10,010 bases of DNA from Actinomycetota bacterium (GTDB lineage Bacteria > Actinomycetota > Thermoleophilia > Gaiellales > Gaiellaceae). Within the stretch, counting starts at the first letter, position 1, and each line of letters starts with the position of its first letter. The position numbers and the translations under genes were made by a program. Shown here piece after piece: positions 5,492 to 10,010 of the stretch. The DNA lies in NCBI GenBank assembly GCA_005883365.1, contig VAXA01000240.1, positions 1 through 10,010 of the forward strand, read 5' to 3'. Under the pieces are notes generated by a model. It saw only the letters and a list, made by a program, of their open reading frames with translations, was not told the origin of the DNA and made no database searches.

Positions 5492-6928
5492 ATGAACACT
5501 GCTGGACCCGATCCGCGCCGCTGGCAGGCGCTCGCGCTCGTCTGCGTCGCGTTCTTCATGACCGTGCTCGACGTCTCGATCGTCAACGTCGCGCTCCCCT
5601 CGATCGGCCGCAGCCTCCATTTCTCCGAGACCGGACTGCAGTGGGTGATCACCGCGTACGCGATCACCTTCGGCGGCTTCCTCCTGCTCGGCGGACGCGC
5701 CGGAGACATCCTCGGTCGCAAGCGGATGTTCCTCGTCGGCGTGACGCTCTTCTCGATCGCCTCGCTTGTCTGCGGGCTCGCCGGCTCGACGGGCGTCCTC
5801 GTCGCCGCGCGCACTGTGCAGGGGCTCGGCGCTGCGATCGTCTCGCCGGCGACGCTCTCGATCATCACGACGACGTTCGAGGAGGGCGCCGAGCGGAACA
5901 AGGCACTCGGGATCTGGGGCGCGATGGGCGGCAGCGGCTCCGCAGCAGGCGTCCTCTTCGGCGGCATCCTCACGAAGTACCTCGGCTGGGAATGGATCTT
6001 CTTCGTCAACGTCCCGGTCGGCGCCCTCGTGCTCGCTCTTGCGCCCGGCATCGTGCGCGAGAGCCGCGCGGCCGACGTCGGCCGCAACTTCGACGTCGTC
6101 GGAGCATCGTCGGTGACCGGCGGCATCACGCTCCTCGTCTACGCGATCTCGAAAGCACCGGTCGACGGCTGGAGCGACTCGACGACGATCATCCTGCTGA
6201 TCGCCGCCGCCGCGCTGATCGTCTTCTTCGTCGCCTGGGAGACACGCGTCGAGAACCCGCTGATGCCGCTCTCGATCTTCCGCATCCGCACGCTCGCCGG
6301 CGCGAACATCGTCGGCTTCCTGCTCGGGGCGTCGATCTTCGCCGACTTCTTCCTCTTGACGCTCTACGTGCAGAACGTCCTCCACTACTCCCCGCTGAAG
6401 ACCGGAGTGACGTTCCTGGCCACGGCGGGCACGGTGGTTCTCGTCTCGGCGCTGTCGCAGTGGCTGACGACTCGCATCGGCCCGCGTCCCGTGATGGCGA
6501 TGGGCATGGTGCTCAACACGGCCGGTCTCATCTGGTACGCGCAGATTCCCGTGCACGGTTCGTATGCGCACGACCTGCTCGGCGGCTACCTCTTGTTCGG
6601 CTTCGGCCTGGCGTTCGCGTTCATCCCGGTCTCGATCGCTGCGCTCGCCGGCGTCGGCCATCGCGAGGCCGGGCTCGCGTCCGGGCTGCTGAACACGGCG
6701 CAGCAGGTCGGCGGCGCGCTGGGCGTCGCCGTCGCGTCGACGGTCGCAATCTCGCGGGCCACGCATCTCCTCCACACGGGAAGCTCGCAAGCCGCGGCGC
6801 TGACGAGCGGATACGCCCTCGCCTTCTGGGTGGTTGCCGGCATCTCCGCCGCCGGTATCGTCGCCGCGGTCGTTCTCGTACGCGGCGAGGAGCTCGAGCA
6901 GATCGAGGAGGAAACCGCGCTCGCCTAG
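5492..6928 (+). CDS. MFS drug-export transporter, DHA2 family (EmrB/QacA type, 14 TM helices)
   Basis: The 478-residue product is a hydrophobic inner-membrane protein expected to pump small toxic molecules out using the proton gradient. The DHA2 signature LDVSIVNVALP is in helix 1 (residues 26-36). Motif A reads GGRAGDILGRKR (67-78), the motif B arginine is R107 in AARTVQGLGAA, and the antiporter motif C is GAMGGSGSAAGVLFGG (144-159). Hydrophobic segments continue to about residue 465, consistent with 14 helices, and the tail EELEQIEEETALA is acidic and cytoplasmic. The substrate cannot be told from sequence. No TetR or MarR regulator lies next to it, which is unusual for this family. Its stop codon overlaps that of the convergent oxidoreductase. 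An N-terminal extension from ATG 5477 is possible but less likely. Confidence 0.93.
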   Translation: MNTAGPDPRRWQALALVCVAFFMTVLDVSIVNVALPSIGRSLHFSETGLQWVITAYAITFGGFLLLGGRAGDILGRKRMFLVGVTLFSIASLVCGLAGSTGVLVAARTVQGLGAAIVSPATLSIITTTFEEGAERNKALGIWGAMGGSGSAAGVLFGGILTKYLGWEWIFFVNVPVGALVLALAPGIVRESRAADVGRNFDVVGASSVTGGITLLVYAISKAPVDGWSDSTTIILLIAAAALIVFFVAWETRVENPLMPLSIFRIRTLAGANIVGFLLGASIFADFFLLTLYVQNVLHYSPLKTGVTFLATAGTVVLVSALSQWLTTRIGPRPVMAMGMVLNTAGLIWYAQIPVHGSYAHDLLGGYLLFGFGLAFAFIPVSIAALAGVGHREAGLASGLLNTAQQVGGALGVAVASTVAISRATHLLHTGSSQAAALTSGYALAFWVVAGISAAGIVAAVVLVRGEELEQIEEETALA

Positions 6929-7473
6929 AGCTTTCCCGGCGGGGCGTAACGGTAGAAGAACCGGCCGAGCCCGGCCTGGTTGACGGCGAAGAGGAGCGCG
7001 AGATGCTCCTCGAGCATGCGCGCCTTGTCGAGCCCGCCGGCGTAGACGGGGTCGTAGCCGGCGTCGCGGATCAGCCGCTCGGTGACCTCGCGCGCCTCGT
7101 CCTCCGCGCAGTAGAGGCTGGACGGCGGCACGCGCTGTGCGCCGATCTCGTCGTACAGGTTGGCGAAGTTGAGGTTGAACGACTTCGCCGTCGGGCCGCC
7201 GACGATCGACTTGACCTCGTGCGCAAGCGACTCGAACTCTTCGTTCCGGCCCCCGTACGCGTTCGTCGCGTCGATCGTCAGCTTGCCTTCGATGCCGGTC
7301 ACCTTGCCGAGCGCATTCGCGATCTCGGCCGAGGGAACGGCGACAAGCAGGACGTCCGCCCCGGAGGCGTCGCCTCCGTCGCGGCCGATCTCCTGCACCT
7401 CGTGGCCCGCGTCGCGCCACCTGCGGGCGAGCCCGCCGCCGACGTTTCCTCTGCCGATCACGGTGATCTTCAC
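6925..7473 (-). CDS. F420/NADP-type oxidoreductase, Rossmann fold (COG2085-like dinucleotide-binding protein)
   Basis: The 182-residue product begins MKITVIGRGNVGGGLARRW, a Rossmann nucleotide-binding loop with GxGxxG at G7, G9 and G12. It continues with SGADVLLVAVPSAEI, KLTIDATNAYGG and KSFNLNFANLYDEIG, the order seen in NADPH:F420 reductase-like proteins (F420_oxidored family), whose members move hydride between NADP and F420 or act on unknown substrates. It is shorter than the roughly 210-230 residues of true F420:NADP oxidoreductases, so COG2085-like is the safer name. The start is GTG at 7473-7471; AGGA at 7484-7481 lies 7 nt upstream as a possible ribosome site. It is divergent from the cystathionine beta-synthase gene and convergent with the MFS gene, so it is probably transcribed alone. 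Confidence 0.85.
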   Translation of the reverse strand: MKITVIGRGNVGGGLARRWRDAGHEVQEIGRDGGDASGADVLLVAVPSAEIANALGKVTGIEGKLTIDATNAYGGRNEEFESLAHEVKSIVGGPTAKSFNLNFANLYDEIGAQRVPPSSLYCAEDEAREVTERLIRDAGYDPVYAGGLDKARMLEEHLALLFAVNQAGLGRFFYRYAPPGKL

Positions 7474-7513
7474 GAGTGCGTCCTACGCTAACGGCTGCTC
7501 TAGGCTTTCCGCG
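7474..7513. promoter_or_regulatory. 40-bp divergent promoter region between the oxidoreductase and cystathionine beta-synthase genes
   Basis: On the + strand TAGGCT at 7501-7506 ends 7 nt before the ATG at 7514. On the - strand two overlapping candidates, TAGCGT (7490-7485) and TAGGAC (7485-7480), end 11 and 6 nt before the GTG. The two promoters must share their upstream DNA, so one regulator could affect both. No -35 boxes stand out. Confidence 0.5.
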
Positions 7514-8902
7514 ATGCCGCGCGAGTATCCGACTCTCCTCGACCTCGTCGGGGGCACGCCAATCGTCCGGCTCGACAGGCTCTCGCCGCGGGGTCACGCG
7601 CGGATCCTCGCCAAGCTCGAGTACCTGAACCCGGGCGGCTCGGTCAAGGACCGGATCGGACTCGCGATGATCGAGCAGGCAGAGCGCGACGGAAAGCTCA
7701 AGCCGGGCGGAACGATCGTCGAGCCGACCTCCGGCAACACCGGCGTTGGCCTCGCCATCGCCGCGGCGGGCAAGGGCTACCGCTGCGTCTTCGTCATGCC
7801 CGACAAGATGAGCCAGGAGAAGATCTCGATGCTGCGCGCGTACGGCGCCGAGGTCGTGATCACGCCGACCGCGGTCGACCACGACTCGCCGGAGTCGTAC
7901 TACTCCGTCTCGTCGCGGCTGGCCGAGGAGATCCCCGGCGGCTTCAAGCCCGACCAGTACTCGAACATGGCGAATCCGCAGGCGCACTACGACGTCACCG
8001 CGCCGGAGATCTGGGAGCAGACCGGCGGCGACCTCGACGCGCTCGTCATCTCCGTCGGCACCGGCGGGACGATCTCGGGCGTCGGCCGCTGGTTCCACGA
8101 GCGGAAGCCGGAGGTGAAGATCGTCGGCGTGGACCCCGAGGGCTCGATCTACACCGCGCACGACGACTCCGAGCTGCACCCGTACCTCGTCGAGGGGATC
8201 GGCAAGGACACGTGGCCCGACACCATCGACCTGGAGGTCGTCGACGAGTGGATCCGGGTCTCCGACCGCGATTCGTTCCTCACCGGCCGGCGGCTCGCGC
8301 GGGAGGAGGGCATCCTCGCCGGGGGCTCGGCGGGCTCGACGTTGTGGGCGGCGATCCGCGTCGCGGAGCGCCTGCCGGCGGACGCGACGGTGCTCGCGAT
8401 CATCCCGGACTCTGGCCGCTCCTACATGTCGAAGTTCTACGACGACAACTGGATGCTCGAGCACGGCTTCGTCGAGCGGCAGGCAGCGCTGCCGACCGTG
8501 GACGAGCTGCTGCGCGCGAAGCACGGCGGCGAGGTTCCGGAGTTCGTCACGATCGCCGCCCACGCAAAGGTCGGCGAGGGAATCGACACGATGCAGCGCT
8601 ACGGCATCTCGCAGCTGCCGGTGGTGCGTGACGGGCAGTGCGAGTCGCTCGCCGACGTGATCGGCTCGCTCCAGGATCGCGCGCTGCTCGAGCGCGTCTT
8701 CGGCAATCCCGACGCGGTGCATGAGGACGTCGCGGCGGCGATGCAGCCACCGCTTGCCGCCGTCGAGGCGTCGGCGACGCTCGACGAGGTCTTCGCCACG
8801 CTGACCGGCGGCATGAACGCGGTCGTCGTCGCGCGGGAGGGGAAGCCGGTCGGGGTGCTCACGCGCTCCGACCTGCTCGACTTCCTCGCGCACCGGCGCT
8901 AG
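7514..8902 (+). CDS. cbs: Cystathionine beta-synthase with C-terminal CBS domain pair
   Basis: This PLP enzyme condenses serine (or an activated serine) with homocysteine to give cystathionine, the first step of reverse transsulfuration. The 462 residues divide into a fold-type II PLP domain (about 1-335) and a Bateman pair of CBS domains (about 345-462). The PLP lysine is K45 in GGSVKDRIG; the substrate loop TSGNTG is at 72-77; GTGGTISG holds the phosphate; and PDSGRSYMSKFYDDNWM is a typical cystathionine beta-synthase stretch that separates it from plain cysteine synthase. The ATG at 7514 puts the opening YPTLLDLVGGTPIVRL at its normal place; the frame is open upstream, but that part is antisense to the oxidoreductase. 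There is a -10-like TAGGCT 7 nt upstream and no Shine-Dalgarno site. No cystathionine gamma-lyase is adjacent in this window. Some relatives act as O-acetylserine sulfhydrylases. Confidence 0.92.
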   Translation: MPREYPTLLDLVGGTPIVRLDRLSPRGHARILAKLEYLNPGGSVKDRIGLAMIEQAERDGKLKPGGTIVEPTSGNTGVGLAIAAAGKGYRCVFVMPDKMSQEKISMLRAYGAEVVITPTAVDHDSPESYYSVSSRLAEEIPGGFKPDQYSNMANPQAHYDVTAPEIWEQTGGDLDALVISVGTGGTISGVGRWFHERKPEVKIVGVDPEGSIYTAHDDSELHPYLVEGIGKDTWPDTIDLEVVDEWIRVSDRDSFLTGRRLAREEGILAGGSAGSTLWAAIRVAERLPADATVLAIIPDSGRSYMSKFYDDNWMLEHGFVERQAALPTVDELLRAKHGGEVPEFVTIAAHAKVGEGIDTMQRYGISQLPVVRDGQCESLADVIGSLQDRALLERVFGNPDAVHEDVAAAMQPPLAAVEASATLDEVFATLTGGMNAVVVAREGKPVGVLTRSDLLDFLAHRR

Positions 8903-8905
8903 CGT
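8900..8905 (+). promoter_or_regulatory. Putative -10 box of the cyclase gene, overlapping the cystathionine beta-synthase stop
   Basis: TAGCGT includes the TAG stop of the preceding gene and is followed by 6 nt (CCGACC) and the GTG at 8912. The same spacing is seen at purM, and there is no Shine-Dalgarno site. Confidence 0.4.
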
Positions 8906-8911
8906 CCGACC

Positions 8912-9679
8912 GTGATTGCCTGCGCCCAGTGCGGGTTCGAGAACGCGGCCGGCCGGAAGTTCTGCGGTAGCTGCGGGTCTCCGCTCGCGCGAACGTGCCC
9001 GAGCTGCGGCGCGGCGAACGGGCCCGGGATGCGCTTCTGCGGCGAGTGCGGTACCGCACTGGCCGATGAGGCGGCGACCGTGGCCGCGCCGGCAAAGGCG
9101 GCCGAGCGGCGGCTCGTCTCCGTCCTCTTCGCGGACCTCGTCGGCTTCACACCGCTCTCGGAGTCGCGCGATCCCGAAGAGGTGCGCGAGCTCCTCTCCC
9201 GCTACTTCGACATCTGTCGCCGCCTGATCGAGATCTACGGCGGCACGGTCGAGAAGTTCATCGGCGACGCGGTGATGGCGGTCTGGGGAACGCCGACGGC
9301 GCAGGAGGACGACGCCGAGCGGGCCGTGCGAACGGCCCTCGACCTCGTCACGGCGGTCGCGGCGCTCGGCGAGGAGATCGGGGCGCCCCAGCTTGCGCTG
9401 CGCGCGGGCGTGCTCACGGGCGAGGCGGCCGTGAACCTCGCCGCCGACGGTGAGGGGATGGTTGCCGGCGACCTCGTCAACACGGCGGCCCGCATCCAGG
9501 CGGCCGCCGAACGAGCCCGCCGGCGAGCACGAGCTGAAGGGGAAAGCGGAGCCGATCTCCCTTTTCCGAGCGCTACGAGTCACCTCCATCCGTGGGGGCG
9601 CACGATCCTCGAGCGAGCTCGAGCCGCCGTTCGTCGGCCGCGCGCGCGAGCTGCGCCTCGTCAAGGAGCACTTCCATGA
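8912..9679 (+). CDS. Double zinc-ribbon class III adenylate/guanylate cyclase, N-terminal part of a frameshifted gene
   Basis: Residues 1-50 carry two zinc ribbons with CxxC pairs at 4/7, 18/21, 29/32 and 43/46. A class III cyclase catalytic domain follows: metal-binding D75 (LFADLVGFT) and D119 (GDAVMAVWG), base-contact K115 and D187, and transition-state N190 and R194 (GDLVNTAAR). These residues favour cAMP production. Coding resemblance stops at E200 (9511). The remaining 55 codons to TGA 9677-9679 are arginine-rich out-of-frame sequence, while the family's continuation is found in another frame from about 9513. The intact family is a roughly 1000-residue protein with cyclase, AAA-type ATPase and TPR-like parts. 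As written, the cyclase domain lacks its last strands and may not fold well. The GTG start is chosen for the zinc ribbon and the -10 box 6 nt upstream; it lies 9 nt after the previous stop. Confidence 0.8.
   Translation: MIACAQCGFENAAGRKFCGSCGSPLARTCPSCGAANGPGMRFCGECGTALADEAATVAAPAKAAERRLVSVLFADLVGFTPLSESRDPEEVRELLSRYFDICRRLIEIYGGTVEKFIGDAVMAVWGTPTAQEDDAERAVRTALDLVTAVAALGEEIGAPQLALRAGVLTGEAAVNLAADGEGMVAGDLVNTAARIQAAAERARRRARAEGESGADLPFPSATSHLHPWGRTILERARAAVRRPRARAAPRQGALP
9509..9524 (+). other. Deletion/frameshift junction in the cyclase-ATPase gene
   Basis: Frame 2 gives family-like sequence up to NTAARIQAAAE (9511). Frame 3 gives EPAGEHELKGKAEP from 9513. Family members normally have about 20 residues between these two points (a segment of the type PGTVLVGE...Y). 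Here none remain, so roughly 60 bases, not a multiple of three, appear lost. Confidence 0.75.
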
Positions 9680-10010
9680 CTCGGCAGAAGGGCGGAAGGC
9701 GAACCTGGTCTCGGTCGTCGGCATCGCCGGCATCGGCAAGTCGCGCCTCGCGTGGGAGTTCGAGAAGTACTTGGACGGCCCCGTCGACGAGGTGCTCTGG
9801 CATCGCGGCCGCTGCCTGGCCTACGGCGACGGTGTCGCCTATTGGGCGCTCGCCGAGATGGTGAGGATGCGGGCGCTGATCGCCGAGGAGGACGCGCCCG
9901 AGGAAGCGCTCACAAAGCTGCGCACGATGATCGGCGAGCGCATCCCGGATGCCGACGAGCAGGCCTGGCTCGAGCCGCGTCTCGCGCACCTGCTCGGCCT
10001 GGCCGAGCAC
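9513..10010 (+). CDS. ATPase part of the broken cyclase gene (AAA/AAA_16-type), runs off the window
   Basis: Frame 3 is open from the junction to the last base and encodes about 166 residues. It starts EPAGEHELKGKAEPISLFRA, the usual linker after a class III cyclase domain. It then gives FVGRARELRLVKEHF, the opening of an AAA_16/NB-ARC-like ATPase, and a Walker A motif GIAGIGKSRL at 9720-9749. The following GRCLAYGDGVAYWALAEMV is typical of this cyclase-linked ATPase family, in which the ATPase and C-terminal repeats are thought to control the cyclase. The start given is the first codon with family resemblance, not a real initiation codon; no start with a ribosome site is seen, so this part is probably untranslated unless the frameshift is an assembly error. 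Confidence 0.75.

Noticed and set aside
7160..7513. Longer N-terminal extension of cystathionine beta-synthase
   Set aside because: The frame is open upstream, but the added 118 residues are antisense to the oxidoreductase and have no family resemblance; ATG 7514 fits the family start.
9500..9530. Programmed ribosomal frameshift in the cyclase gene
   Set aside because: No slippery heptamer is visible, and about 20 conserved residues are missing as well, which a frameshift alone cannot explain.
5393..9739. A 1448-codon open frame on the - strand
   Set aside because: It runs antisense to PurH, MFS, cystathionine beta-synthase and cyclase genes, all of which have clear family motifs. Its product is low-complexity and rich in R, D, E and G, as expected of a shadow frame in GC-rich codons.

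Overview
This is a 10-kb piece of a very GC-rich bacterial chromosome. The codon third positions, frequent GTG starts, TAnnnT-type -10 boxes directly in front of start codons, a COG2085 (F420/NADP-type) oxidoreductase and a zinc-ribbon/class III cyclase/ATPase protein together suggest an actinobacterium, most likely a deep-branching one such as class Thermoleophilia (Gaiella/Solirubrobacter relatives). The lineage is inferred; there is no rRNA or other marker here to prove it.

Positions 1-5421 are a de novo purine cluster on the + strand: the 3' end of purL, then purF, a VOC-fold gene of unknown function, purM, purN and purH. The encoded enzymes cover PRPP to phosphoribosylamine (PurF), the GAR transformylase step (PurN), FGAR to FGAM to AIR (PurL, PurM) and the last two steps to IMP (PurH). 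PurL/purF, purM/purN and purN/purH are tightly packed or overlapping, so they are probably co-translated. The cluster is interrupted by a 202-bp gap (2261-2462) that holds a diverged tandem duplication of about 117-119 bp. It carries two long palindromes and a third half copy, the last reaching the likely purM promoter. This is the most unusual DNA in the window.

Positions 5492-6928 encode a 14-helix DHA2-type MFS drug exporter, with its own -10 box and strong Shine-Dalgarno site. It converges on a small Rossmann-fold F420/NADP-type oxidoreductase on the - strand (6925-7473), and the two stop codons share one CTAG. Divergent from that, after a 40-bp shared promoter region, is a complete cystathionine beta-synthase with a C-terminal CBS-domain pair (7514-8902).

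From 8912 to the window end lies a double-zinc-ribbon, class III nucleotidyl cyclase and AAA-type ATPase gene. It is broken: about 20 residues at the end of the cyclase domain are missing near 9512 and the reading frame changes there, so the ATPase part lies in another frame and runs off the window. This is either a pseudogene or an assembly deletion.

A pattern running through the window is that purM, the cystathionine beta-synthase gene and the cyclase gene lack a Shine-Dalgarno site and have a TAGnnT box 6-7 nt before the start codon. That geometry fits leaderless transcripts. purF, purH and the MFS gene have good Shine-Dalgarno sites instead.
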